From contig JANSLP010000053.1 of NCBI GenBank assembly GCA_029298735.1, positions 88,925 to 152,924 on the forward strand: 64,000 bases of DNA, in the 5' to 3' direction. Source of the DNA: Ophiostoma sp. CBS 140.51. Its lineage: Eukaryota > Ascomycota > Sordariomycetes > Ophiostomatales > Ophiostomataceae. Of this stretch, positions 45,934 through 56,788 are shown piece after piece. Positions within the stretch are counted from its first letter, which is position 1; the number at the start of each line of letters is the position of its first letter. Position numbers and translations under genes: made by a program. The notes under the pieces are model-generated. The model worked only from the letters and a program-made list of their open reading frames with translations, had not been told where the DNA came from and searched no databases.

Positions 45934-46373
45934 TCACGACTCTCCGCCTACATCGTATCTAAAGATCCCGTCATTCAACCGCCCCCCTGTTGTTCGCCAT
46001 AATGCATTTACTGTCTGTGCAATGTTAGTCAATCTGCTGTCTTCGTTCTTGAGAAAGTGTGCATCTTTACCGCATTGATTCGCACGCCCAGAAACATGAC
46101 GTTTACGAATACTCTCTCGCCAGTGTTCAAGAACACATTGCGTTCCGAGGGGTCAAGATGGTAGTTAACGGGCCTGTGTGGCGGCACGCGCCTCTGTGTT
46201 GTTGGCCAGCCTGGTGGGTTTGTAGCCTCTGTGGATTCAGGGTGTGTGAGCTGTGATGGAATCGGTGCGTCACTGGTGGCCGATTCTGAACGAGAGAAGT
46301 GAAGCTCGTAGTCTGCCAGAACGTTGCGAGCACTGCGGTAAACTGTATCGCTTTCTGTCGTTGTAACAGACAT
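45934..46373 (-). CDS. Small hypothetical protein (two exons)
   Basis: Exons 46071-46373 and 45934-46014 join to 127 residues. The intron (54 nt) has donor GTAAAG, a perfect ACTAAC branch and a CACAG acceptor, which is the main support for the gene. The protein starts MSVTTTESDTVYRSARNVL and has a Pro/Ser/Thr-rich middle. It ends with ERVFVNVMFLGVRINA and TVNALWRTTGGRLNDG. There is no signal peptide or membrane helix, and I do not recognise a domain; an NTF2-like or dimeric alpha/beta barrel fold cannot be ruled out. It sits between the ALDH and the ALDH-like gene in the cluster. Confidence 0.55.
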
Positions 46374-47042
46374 GATGAAGGTCAAGTCACAACAAAAAAA
46401 GGTAGCCGATGAGGATGAGAAATTGTTTGATATCGAAGATCAGATTTGAAGGTAAAGTTAAAAGCAGAACTCTTTTCTCGCTGTCCAACAACGATGGTCA
46501 GCAATTAACGGCCCAATCCCCCCCCCCTTCCCCCCGGGATTTCACGCAAAGGTGGGCCCAAGGCCGAAAAAAAAGAAGAAAAAAAAAGAGAGAGGCGCTG
46601 CTCTCCCCGCCTCAGCACCTACTTCCGTAAACAAGAGTAGTCACAAGATGCGGAGCACAATCGATGATGTCCTGTGTGGTATCGAGCCATGAATACCAAC
46701 TACCTTCGGGTTGTGGGGGATGGCGCTGTGGAGCCTTGTTAAAGAATTCTCGGGGGAGGTGGGGGAAGTAGGCCAAGCCTGGTTCTTTTCTGGATCTAGA
46801 GCAAACCCCGTCCTGCAGCTGCTGCTCCACATGGGGTAATTGCCTTCGCCACAGGTCGAAGATATTGATGAGCAATAATGCTTGGATTGTATGGAGCATG
46901 TTCGGTTAGGTTTGGGAGAGCCAATGGTGTAAGAGCAAGGGAAGCTGCGAATTTGATTATCTTGTTTGAAAGGACGTCTAGTGTTGTTCATCTCCAGACT
47001 TCACGACGTATGCACCTCTGTCACCAATAACGCATCATAACA
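46374..47042. promoter_or_regulatory. Intergenic: promoters of the small gene and ALDH-like gene
   Basis: Contains the possible regulator remnant (46612-46899, own entry), a TGCGGAG copy at 46649 and C-rich/A-rich runs at 46510-46590. No other gene is seen. Confidence 0.3.
46612..46899 (-). pseudogene. Possible remnant of a fungal-specific transcription factor
   Basis: A 95-codon minus frame reads IQALLLINIFDLWRRQLPHV and, further on, PEGSWYSWLDTTQDIIDCAP. The arrangement resembles the middle of a fungal-specific transcription-factor domain (helix with LLLINIF-LW, then a W-x2-W turn). No finger domain, start or continuing exons could be joined. It may be a fossil of a second cluster regulator or a coincidence of an open frame. 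Confidence 0.25.
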
Positions 47043-48744
47043 ATGGAAGGAACATCCGCTGCTTCTGGCAAACAACTGCCATACTCACGCCTCCGAGCAA
47101 CCGTGACCGACGGACGAGCAGCAAATGTTTTCTTCCGAAAGAATCAGCTGCGCCGCCTGAACGATGAGCTCCTCGGAGCAAAGGCCGATCTGCTAAAGGC
47201 GATCACGAACGATTCCGGGAACACAGCCACCGAAGCCTGGGTCGAGTTCTATCTGACTCTTTCTGCACTGAAATCCTACTTTGATGACTTGGATCCGGCA
47301 CAGGAGCTGCAAGACGAGTACCGCATTGCACATGGCCGGGATGCAGCAGATGCGAGAGAAGCTGTTGGCATCGTGTATATTCAGCCAGACGCCCACAGCT
47401 ATCTTTATTCTGTTGTGGTGCCTATCGGTGCGGCCATTGCCGCTGGAAATTGCGTCCTCGTTGTGGTATGTTCTCTCTCGTCATAATTGCCTACAACGTA
47501 TTTACCATTTCTCATGCGGTTTACTCATTAGATCGAACAAACTCTCAAAGTGCTCCCCGCAGTTCTTCAAAAGCTCTTGCAGAGGTCATTGGATCCAGAC
47601 ACTCTCGAAATAGTCCAGTCTCAGGTGGAAGACACTGCTTTCTTGAGTACCTGCGTGCAAGTGATCCAGACAGGCACTCCCCGCATCTCCAACTCGACAA
47701 CGCTCCATTCTCCCCGCGACGCTCCGGTCATTGGCGTCGTCGACAGAACAGCAGATGTCGAAAAGGCTGCCAGGGATCTTGTGACTGCGCGGTTCAGCTT
47801 TGGTGGACGCTCGCCCTACGCGCCAGACGTGGTGCTGGTCAATGAACATGTCAAGACGAGCTTTCTCAATGCAGCTATGCGTCACTCTATCCGATACCTC
47901 ACGGAAGAAAACGTACCTTTATCGGGGCGGATGAGAAAAACGGAGAAGAAGACCAGTGCTGCGAGCACACAAGTGGATGGTATTCAGGTCATCACTTCTG
48001 GATCAAATGGAGAGATCCTTTTCGTCAAAGACCGGTAAGTAAACACGTCTCCAGAACAGTCCCGTCATGGGCAACAAGGGAATTGTATTTAACAACTGGC
48101 ACTACAAATACAGGGCAGCGCTTGGCAAGTTCGATAAAGTCTGCCATAAAGCACTTCATGTTCATGCCGTGACCAGCATAGACGATGCCATTGAACTTGC
48201 AAACAGGTATGTTGCGAAAACGATACTAGCCTCTGCTTCGCGTCTCTTCGCTGGCTGACATTAAATGCCTCCCAGACTCTCCGATGGAGCATCACTCCTT
48301 GCAACATATGTTTTTGGTGCCCCTGACAGTTGCAAGTACCTCTCCCAATTCATCAACTCTCGTGTTGCATTTGCGAATCACATTCAGCTGGAGTTGCTGG
48401 TGGGACCGGCGGCGCCAATGAACATCGCGGCCTCCCCGTCGATGCGCTACCCGGTCACTGTGTTCAGCATTCCACGGCCTGCCTATGCAAACAGATCTTC
48501 AGCGGACTTGGATCTTGATCACGTTCTGTCGGCGAAGAGCCAGCAGGTTATCTCTCACAGCCAGCACAAGTTGCTGAAGAAGCTAGAATACCCATCTGAA
48601 AGACCAATTAAACACCTGATTGGCTTCTTCGAGCAAGGTATTCTTACCGGGCTTGGTACAGTTGCAACACCCATTTTGCTTGCCCTTGGCACTGCAGGAT
48701 ACTTTGGTATTACTCGTGTTCTCCTTCCGAGGATTAGGGGCTAG
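47043..48744 (+). CDS. ALDH-superfamily protein lacking catalytic residues, membrane-anchored
   Basis: Exons 47043-47465, 47532-48034, 48114-48206 and 48276-48744 give 495 residues. The overall layout is a class-3/fatty-aldehyde-dehydrogenase-like fold with a C-terminal hydrophobic anchor (ILTGLGTVATPILLALGTAG). Key sites are altered: where GQTCVAPDYV normally holds the nucleophile Cys, this reads GGRSPYAPDVVLVN, so Cys is Pro. The ELGGKSP motif with the base Glu is replaced by TLHSPRDAPVIG, and the GSxxVG cofactor loop by LSTCVQVIQTG. ALDH catalysis therefore looks lost. It may be a scaffold, a binding protein or a divergent enzyme. All exon junctions keep frame, so it is not a simple pseudogene. 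Confidence 0.75.
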
Positions 48745-49260
48745 ATTAGCTACATTCCAGTACCGTGCTTGTCAGATGAATTCAAGTCAGGGCTGGTTTT
48801 AACATTTCTTATTAACAACAACTCTGTATTTTACTGCGATAAACTGACATCTTACAAAACGTCCACACTCCGTGATAAAAGCCAGCTTTGGAAATATTTT
48901 ATATGGAACCAAAAAAGTGACCTCCAGTATACAAAATACGGTGAAAGCGGCGCATTGTGCGGCATCCATACTCCGCTTACACTAAATTGGTCGGGTCATC
49001 TCCACATTCCGAGTGAGCCCGTACACAGAATTACGTTCCCTGAGAAAGGACCCCGGCGTCCACTGTAGTGTGCTAACCCAAAGTAAACATGACTCGTGCC
49101 ACGCCCCATTTATTTGGATCTCGTTGGACTCGCACCACCAACGAGATCCACTTATTGAGTATTTATTCTTGACCCTGCCGAGAGCAAAAACCATAAGATA
49201 AACTTGCGTCACATAAAAAAGAAGAAAAACACAACGCCGATAGCATTTGCAAAAATCACA
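48745..49260. promoter_or_regulatory. Promoter of the LigB-type dioxygenase gene
   Basis: Contains the inverse of GCGGAGTAT at 48968-48976 and the 13-bp hairpin at 49115-49150. No gene is seen. Confidence 0.4.
49115..49150. repeat. Perfect 13-bp inverted repeat in the LigB promoter
   Basis: TGGATCTCGTTGG (49115-49127) and CCAACGAGATCCA (49138-49150) are exact reverse complements, separated by ten bases. It ends 110 bases upstream of the ATG, so it may lie in the promoter or 5' leader. It could be a protein-binding site or an RNA stem. Confidence 0.85.
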
Positions 49261-50224
49261 ATGAGTTCCAACAGCAGCAAGTCTCTGCCGCCCGTCCACT
49301 TCTTCTCCCATGGCTCGACGATGATGCTCGGCGAGGATTCGGAGTCAGCAGACTACTGGAAGAAGTGCGGCGATGAAGCCCTAGCACACGGCATCAAGGG
49401 TGTTGTTATTATGGTAAGCAAGTCACTACAGCTAACTCTCGGAGAAAACAAAGATCACAACCACTGACTCGACCCTTCTGGACACAACACAGGGTGCTCA
49501 CTGGGCTTCTGCGACAGACAGCATAGAAGTGGCCACGAACCCAACGCCAGCCAAGTCTCCAGTGGCATACGTCCATCCAAGCAAGTACAGGGACTACGCT
49601 CTGAATCCGGATCCACCAACTGGCCGCCGTTGCGTCGAGCTGCTTCGAGCTGCCGGTCTGGACGCACGCGAAAACCCAACATTCGACTGGATTCACGACA
49701 CGTACTTGATTTTGATCCGCATGTTCCCCGGTGGCTGCCCGCCAACGACAATCGTGTCGATGAATCCGCGGTACGATCCGCACTACCACATGCGTGCCGG
49801 GCTGGCTTTGCGGTCTCTCCGCAATGAGGGCTATCTGGTGATGGGCTCTGGGGGTGCGGTGCACAATCTGTATCGCAACGTTTGGGCGCCCATGATTGAT
49901 CACTACGACAATTTTGCGCAGCCTACGGCACCAGGTGAATGGGCTCTCGAGTTCCGCCAAAGTGTCGAGGACTGCTTACTTCTTGGTGGCGGTCCTCGTC
50001 TTCGTCGTGCCGTGACGAGACTAATGAAGCATCCTCGTTTCCGTGAAGCACATGCCACGGACGACCACTTTATGGCTGCCTGCTTCGTAGCTGGTGTTGC
50101 TGGTGGTGAAGAGGATGAAGGCACTTCTTGTGTTCTGGGCGCGGAGACTTGGGAGTTGACAAACATGTGCAACAGCCAGTTCACCTTTGGTAGTTGGGAT
50201 GTTTCGAGGACGGTGGTAGCATGA
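49261..50224 (+). CDS. Class III extradiol ring-cleavage dioxygenase (LigB/DODA-like)
   Basis: Exons 49261-49413 and 49493-50224 give 294 residues. Class III extradiol dioxygenases use Fe(II) or Zn(II) and open catechol-type rings next to the diol; DOPA dioxygenases of plants and fungi belong here. Visible ligand candidates are His13/His17 in VHFFSHGSTMM and His54 in GAHWAS. Further on come DWIHDTYLILIRMFPGG and NPRYDPHYHMRAGLAL. The Gly-rich GSGGAVHNLYRNVW matches DODA-type enzymes. The intron lies between VVIM and GAHW. The substrate (a catechol-like ring) is inferred from family and from the FAD hydroxylase nearby. Confidence 0.9.
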
Positions 50225-50666
50225 GAGGCTGGTTTTGTCATAGAAGGCAAATTAAATGGATTAATTTCATGTTTCTCAGTAAATTCCGTCATACACGCCC
50301 CATACAGAGTACCTGCCTTAAAGTGCCTCATTAAAATATTCCTTTCATTTAGCTTTACGATTCAGGACGTTTATTTTACTTTCTTGGGGGAAATATAACT
50401 GTAACATAATGTTAACCTCTTTACTGCAATTCACTTATTTGATTTGGCTAAAAAACAATGAATAAAAAAGGGGTATCATAACACTCAACAAAAACAAATA
50501 TGAGAAAAATAAACAAATTTTATTTAAATGGAAGTTTATAATAAAAACAACTATGGCAAAGAAACAAAATTCTAACCTTGAATAAATCCAAGCGTCGACA
50601 CAGTTTCATTCGGAATTTAGTGCTCATGTTCACTAAAAATCGAGGTATTCAACTTATCCGACTGAT
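50225..50666. other. Convergent 3' intergenic region (LigB / CocE-type hydrolase)
   Basis: AT-rich, with several A-runs at 50450-50560. No gene is seen. Confidence 0.5.
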
Positions 50667-52648
50667 TCATTTGGGGGGAACGACTGGAAGCGTCAGATAG
50701 TTGATGTAGTTTGGACCAAAGCAGATATGGTTCAGGCCTTGGAACTTGGCTGGGGCTCTGTAGACGCGAAAATAGCGTGTTAGTGGTGTCCCAAAAGAAC
50801 GCTGAAAAAACGAAACGATAGAAGCTTCATACCTGTCTTTGGGGTCATTGTGGAGGAAGATACCACAGCCCTGCGTATCGCCGCTGCTCACCTCAAGCAC
50901 CAGCTTGCCACCTCTCTCCACCACAACCTGGGTAGGCCAGATCTCAACGTCGACAGCATAGACCTCACCCGGAATCACTGGCTGCACGTCCGTGGACAGG
51001 TACTCCCGCCAAGGCAGCCACGGACGGTTCTTGGGGTGGTCAACGCTGACCTTGCGCATACTCACGCGGAGCCAGCCCTTGGCAAGGGGTACGGGATCTC
51101 CAGCGGTTCCTGTGTAGAAGACTTCCTTGCCCGACGGCGCGATGTGGCGGAGAGTCAGGAAAAGATCGATGTCGCTGGGTGTCGGACCGCGCATCTCGGG
51201 TGACAGGGAGACGTTGAGATGGGCCACCAGGTGGCCAGTGATTTCTGTCTCGGCTGCCTCAAACGCCGGCGTGCTGAACTGGACCAGCTGTGGAGCGTCC
51301 ATTGTGCCCAGAGCCTTGTACGTGATCTTGCTCTGCGTGTTTGGCAGCTGGTTGGCGTACGGAGTGAGCACTTGGTTGGGCGTGAGGTAGTAGTTTGTGT
51401 ACTGCGTGCGGCTGATGGGCCACTCTGTTTCAGCCCGGCGAGTGAACGACTGCTCTGCCAGGGCGTTGTTAAAGCCAATGTCGCCCTTGCGCAGAAGCAA
51501 GTCGACGGGTGGCACTTTGCCAGTCGTCCAGCCCTTGTAGTCGTTCCCCTTGAGGAAGCAGTCCAAGAAGCTGAGCTGAATGTCCACTTCCTCCTTGTAG
51601 TAAAAGGGCAAGTCGTGGCGGCCGACAATCATGCGCAGCCACTTTTGCTTCGAGCCAGCGTGAAGGTAGCCCTCAATGTTGCCACGAAGGTGGAGCAGAA
51701 TGCCTCCCCAGTTGCCGACAGAGAGAAGAGGCACATCGATGTCGCCCATGTCGTATTCCTTGGAAGCATAGTACTCCTGGTCGCGGAACTGGTTCTCGAC
51801 GTTATCGCGTGTTTGATCACGGCGATTTGCTGCGCGTTCCTCCTCTGACAAGTCACCCTCGATCGTACCCATTGATGTCTTGGGACGCTTCGGCCCCTCG
51901 ATGTCAATGTCCTTGCTCAGGTTGAGGTCCTCGTTGGCAGGCCGTCCATATTGGTTCGACACGACCTGGCGGTTCCACCAGAACTTGATGAATGAGTTGG
52001 AGAGAATGCCACCATGGCGGCAGCGATCGCGGTAGTAGTCGGACATACCCTCCCAGGGAATAATAGCAGCAAGTCCCTTTGGTTTGCGAGCTGCCACTCG
52101 CCATTGACTACCAGCGTAGTAGCTGATGCCCAGGAGGCCGACCTTACCACTGGACCAAGACTGCTCGGCAGCCCATTCGACCACTTCAAAAAAGGCCTCG
52201 CTTGTACCACGCGACATGGTATCGAGCAAGCCAGACGATTGGCCAATGCCACGCTCATCGGCACGGACAACAGCATAGCCCTTTGAGGTCCAGAAACGAG
52301 GGTCAGGCGTTTCCCAGGCCGAATGCTCGCTGCGGTGCTCTGGGTTCACCTCTTCAAACGACTTTGCATGGAAGCTGGAAATAAGATTGTTAACAATATG
52401 TAAATTGAGCAAAATGTAGAATATTTCTTGCTTGAAACGGTCATTACATACTCGCCGTAAAAGGTATCCTTGCCATAAGGTCCATAGGTGACAAGAACAG
52501 GCACCTTGTCGGCGGTCTTGGGACGGTAAACATTGCAGCGCACAAGGCCCTCGCTAGATTTTAGGCTGATCGTAGCATTTTGCTCGAAAATGTAACCAAA
52601 CGACGTCTGGTCAATGGTGTGAATGTCTTCTTTCGTGATGTTTGGCAT
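50667..52648 (-). CDS. CocE/NonD-family acyl hydrolase (X-Pro-dipeptidase-like)
   Basis: Exons 52452-52648, 50833-52374 and 50667-50757 give 609 residues. The family (alpha/beta domain plus C-terminal jelly roll) contains cocaine esterase, nonactate hydrolase and glutaryl-7-ACA acylase; all cleave esters or amides. The DERGIGQSSG box is followed by the nucleophile elbow GLLGISYYAGSQW (GxSYxG). NWGGILLHLRGNIEGYL, then the probable His in IVGRHDLPFYY, complete the catalytic part. The last ~200 residues (from about 390) are the beta-sheet C-terminal domain ending in GPNYINYLTLPVVPP. The second intron is 75 nt with an in-frame length, so retention would not shift frame. Confidence 0.88.
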
Positions 52649-53260
52649 CGTGGCAATGATTGCAGTAGTTGGCCGGCTCGAAAAATTGCAATGTACAATA
52701 AAAGCTCAATAAGATTGAATTGCTGTGCTCCTCAAAAGTCGGAGATATAGGATGCTTTCGTCCTAAACAAGTAGCCATGCACAGCACGCACAACAATTCC
52801 TTAGAACTGGGAGCGCAGTGCGGAGAACGCTACAGCTAACGGACAGTGACTCAGTGCTACTAGCTCTCGGAATGTGGGGGATACGGTGGTCCTCCGCAGT
52901 TTGTTATTTTCGCACATGAAATGGCAATTGATTTCCTTTCGATGACGCAAGCCGATATCATATTTATTTATTTATTTTCAATTTTTTTCATCTAGTTCCT
53001 ATTTTAGTTTGCTAAATATTTGCTTTCGTCCATAGTTGTATGGTAAGAGAAATAGATCATCGGGAGTGGATTGGTCTTTCACGAAAGTCCACTGTCCAGG
53101 GACTTTGGCAGTTCCATGAGTGAATGCTCCGTGTAAGTCTGGTATGCTCCCAAAGCATGTGCAGCTTGACAGACAAGATTATCAGTAACCTATCAAATTT
53201 ACACCCTGTAGATAACAGCTATCTTGATTTTATTCTAACCTAGAAATACCAGCCAGCTTG
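52649..53260. promoter_or_regulatory. Promoter of the CocE-type gene and 3' side of the cupin gene
   Basis: AT-rich from 52900. It contains TGCGGAG at 52816 and CTCCGCA at 52893 in opposite orientation. No gene is seen. Confidence 0.35.
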
Positions 53261-53809
53261 TTAATCAGACTCACGAACTCCGGGGATGGAGTGTGTGTCC
53301 TCGCCCAGTACTTGGCCTCCCACATTGACCGGGTGTGCGGGTTGCAGTACGTAAAGCATGCGTGCCCATCTGGTTTCGCTGGTGTTCTTCCAGGTATGGT
53401 TGGTGCCACGCTGGATAGATATGTCGCCACGCTTCATCAGGCGCTTCTCTCCAGAATCTAGAATCAACTCAATCTCGCCCTCGAGCACAACGCCGTAGTC
53501 GAGGCTGACAGTGCGGTGCATCGGTGCCAATGCGCCTGGCTTCATGTCCACCATGCGCAGCACAGTGCCTGTCGAGATGGTGATGCCGGGCAGGTTTTCC
53601 GTGTAAGCTTCGTATGTCTGGAGGTCCTTATCGTTGTTCATCTCGACAGGGAACTGGTTGGTGGCATAGCAAAGCGCAAACTCAGCGCCGTCTGGAAGTG
53701 GACGGAAAGGCGCAGCCTCTGGGATATTTTCCAGGAAGATGGTCTGGCCCTCGGCCGTGTGGCCAGTAATGAACCGCTGGACGGGACGGAGGTCTTTTTC
53801 GGTGGCCAT
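53261..53809 (-). CDS. Single-domain cupin protein
   Basis: A 182-residue intronless frame. The cupin core has motif 1 in APMHRTVSLDYGVVLEGEIEL (His and Glu metal ligands) and motif 2 in GDISIQRGTNHTWKNTSE (second His). Upstream is an N-terminal strand with EMNNDKDLQTYEAYTENL. Small fungal cupins of this type are found in aromatic and secondary-metabolism clusters and may be isomerases, dioxygenases or binding proteins; the metal and activity cannot be read. A GTGAGT donor with a TCTAG acceptor in the last 35 bases would be too short to be an intron, so I keep the stop at 53261. Confidence 0.8.
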   Translation of the reverse strand: MATEKDLRPVQRFITGHTAEGQTIFLENIPEAAPFRPLPDGAEFALCYATNQFPVEMNNDKDLQTYEAYTENLPGITISTGTVLRMVDMKPGALAPMHRTVSLDYGVVLEGEIELILDSGEKRLMKRGDISIQRGTNHTWKNTSETRWARMLYVLQPAHPVNVGGQVLGEDTHSIPGVRESD

Positions 53810-54322
53810 TGTTTTGATAATCGGCGTGCAGAGAGGGAGTGGGTAAAATAAGTCGGGTCGACGATTGTTCTTAGAATTTGATTATTATCTAAGGATTGAT
53901 GTTTTCTGATATTTGTTTTGTTTGGACAAGGTGAGCTACATGGTGCTTTAGCTTATTTGTATGGACAGAAGATGGCGAGGGGAGGAGGTGCAGAGAGAGC
54001 ACCTCTACAAGTGGTGGGTCAAGGGGGGGACTCACCAAAAGCTGTGCTAGCAGCTGTCCCGATGTGGAGGAGTGAATATTGGGGGACCGAACGGAGACCT
54101 GGGAAACTTGGCGGGAAAAGAGCTCGGCAAGACAGAGATCGGTATTATAAAATTTCTTCGCTGGTAGACAGCAAGACAATAATTGATAGTAGGAAGAAAT
54201 TCAAAAATTATGTAAAACTGCAAAATTTTACTAATCTACAAACTAAAACACTAATAAACGTGTACAGAAACAAAAAAAAAAAAAAGCAAACCATGTGGTT
54301 ACTATCCATAGCATCCAGCGGC
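53810..54322. other. Intergenic: cupin promoter and monooxygenase 3' end
   Basis: No gene is supported. A-rich stretch at 54265-54290. The large frames here are the shadow of the monooxygenase. Confidence 0.4.
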
Positions 54323-56788
54323 TTAATCAATACGGATGGCGCTGGAGACGTCCGGCACGCCCACGCCAGAGACAACCTTGGCACTGATGACCTCGTAGAT
54401 GGGGATCTCAGCAAGACGCGAGACAATGTGGTGCAGAGTGGGCAGAGCGTCCCAATCGAGACCGTCAAACTTGATGCTCGCCTTGCCAGCCCGCCACACC
54501 CGCTCGACCTTGGAGGGCACAACCTTGGACTCCTGGGCATGGGGCACAAAGGTTGCGTGTTGCACATCGGCCTTTCCACGGTCGCCAACGCGAGGAATGT
54601 ACTTGTAGGCAAAAATGCCGTCGTCTGCCTCGCCTCCAATAGTGCCATGCTCAGAAGCTGCATCGTCTTCATGGAGATCCCCGAGAGCAAGCATGCCAAA
54701 GTTGGCTCCTTCCCAGCCAGCCTGGATGCGGTACGAGGTGGCACGGCGATACAGGTCGATGCTGCAGTACAACTTGGGCATGCCCAGCTCCTCACGACCA
54801 CTGACGATGGGATCGGTCAAACTCTCAAACAGCAGCGGAAGGTACGTGCCGTTGAGCACCTCGCCGTTCTTCTTGGTGAACTGAACACCGTGCAGGTAGA
54901 GACCCAGATGGCGGTAGCCACTGCCACCTAGCCACTCCATCTTGTTGAGTGTCGTCTGCGAGAAGCTGGCGTAGGCCACAGTACCAGGCGTCTTGAACTT
55001 GAACGATTCGCTCGGGAACAGGTTCTGAAGAAGCGTGCGCGACGTCTTGAACTTGATGGAGGCCGTGGTGAAGGTCGAGTGGGTGGCCGTGCGCGGGACA
55101 CCTTCGTAGGTCTGGCGTGGACCGGGCATGGGGCCAAACGACACCGGCATGCGCCAGTAGAGGTGAGGCTTCCGGGCCCAGTCCCACTTGCGGTATAGCT
55201 GCATCGAGTGGTCCCATTCGTCGTGGCCAAAGTTGTACATCGTGTACTCCATCACTGCAGAGTGGTTAAACGGAGTTCATTATAGCTTGCTGCAATCTGC
55301 AGGAAGATGAGCGGCACTTACTGTCAAAATCGGCGTCGTCTTGGCCGATATCCCGTCCGGCCAGTCGTGAGTATTCCTGGATGCGGTTCGCCCGAGTGTA
55401 GCGGAACTTCTCGTAGAGCTGCAGACGCTCGGAAATCTCTGCAGGTTGCGTGTCGTTGGGAAGGACAACTGCCAGACTGGCAGCATCTTCCATGGCAACA
55501 CCAGCACCCTGGCCCTGGTGAGGCAGGAAAGGATGGGCCGAGTCACCGAGCAGCGCCATACGATCACACGTCCAGCTCGGAAGGACATCCATGTCCATGA
55601 GCTCCCAGACCTTGAGTGTCTCGGCGTCTGCCTTGTCCAGAAGAGCCAGGAGCGATGGGCTGAACTTCTCGTACACCTGCAGCAGCTTGGCCTTGTTGGC
55701 ACCCGAGTTCCAGTCTGTTTTTGTTAGCTGTATTTTATGGCTCAAATGGATAAAGTCGTCTAAACTCACCATCAGTCTTGGCCTCGGATTCTTCACGAGG
55801 ATGAATGCAGACAAAGTTGAGCATCTTGTTGTCGGAGCACGGGTACATGACGACTCGCCGGTCCGGCCCGTACCAGATGATCAACTCGCCGGACTTCTGC
55901 GCAAACTCGGCTGTCTTCGGGTCATCTAGAGCAGACTGGCGCGAGACGAGGAAGCGGAAGGCGCTCTTTCCCGAGGATTTAGTCAAAATGTTGCCTCCGG
56001 AGACCTTGGTCCGTGCCGTAGACTATTGCTGTCAGTGATGGTTGATTATGTCGACAAAGGTATTCTGTTGACTAACATGAACTCCATCGGCACCAATAAT
56101 CACATCGCCCTGGATCTTCTCGCCGCTTTCGAGCGTGGCCGTTCCAGAAAATGGATCGATATCAACAACGCGGCTGGACGTCTTGAGTGGGGCCGGGGGG
56201 CCGTCGAACTCCGTGCCAGTTGCACGGCGCTTCAGCTCTTCGTGTAGGTGCACACGATGGCACAGAAGCCAGGGCTATGAGTGTGGGTGTTAGATCAAAG
56301 TAAAGTCTTTTCTCACAATAGAATGTGGTCTGGTGCTTACATGCTGCCACAGCTTGTTTGGCTCCTCCAGGTCGATGTGCCGCGTTTTGTTGCCAGAGAG
56401 GTCATATTCCGTCAACTTGGAAACGTCGTAGTTAGCAAATTGAAACATATGCATAAAGGTAAAAAAGAGAAGAAGACAACGAAGGAGGACATACAAAGTT
56501 CATGGGGTTCGCACCGAGCGTCTCGGCGTAGATGCCAATGCGCCGCAGGATACCGTTGGCGTTGGGTGCCAGATGTACAGCAGCGCCCAGCTCGTTGGCA
56601 AAGCGAGACTGCTCCAGCAGCGTCACACGGTGACCGTTCTTCCGCAGGAAAACTGCTGCGGTCAAACCACCGATGCCAGCGCCGATGATAACCACGTGTA
56701 AGCCTTTTGGCTGCGCAGTACCATTTGTAACGCTGGCCGGGGTGCCATGGCCGTTGGTGAGAGCGGAGTGGATGTCGTTAGATGCCAT
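54323..56788 (-). CDS. FAD-dependent monooxygenase fused to acetoacetate-decarboxylase-like domain
   Basis: Six exons (56495-56788, 56341-56415, 56077-56274, 55770-56022, 55322-55714, 54323-55254) give 714 residues in unbroken phase. The first ~450 residues are a class A flavoprotein hydroxylase of the salicylate-hydroxylase type: VVIIGAGIGGLTAAVFL (FAD), GDVIIGADGVHSTAR (DG motif) and RMALLGDSAHPFLPHQGQGA (GD motif). Those enzymes use NAD(P)H and O2 to hydroxylate aromatic rings. The remaining ~250 residues match the acetoacetate decarboxylase fold (GVPRTATHSTFTTASIKF, then ESLTDPIVSGREELGMPKL, where the Lys follows GMP). The fusion is continuous through the last intron, so it is a true bidomain protein. 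Confidence 0.88.

Noticed and set aside
53230..53430. Extra C-terminal exon for the cupin gene
   Set aside because: The would-be intron is about 35 nt; the cupin motifs are complete without it.
53918..54931. 337-codon plus-strand frame over the monooxygenase-ADC 3' half
   Set aside because: Begins in intergenic DNA and is the shadow of the real minus-strand exon.
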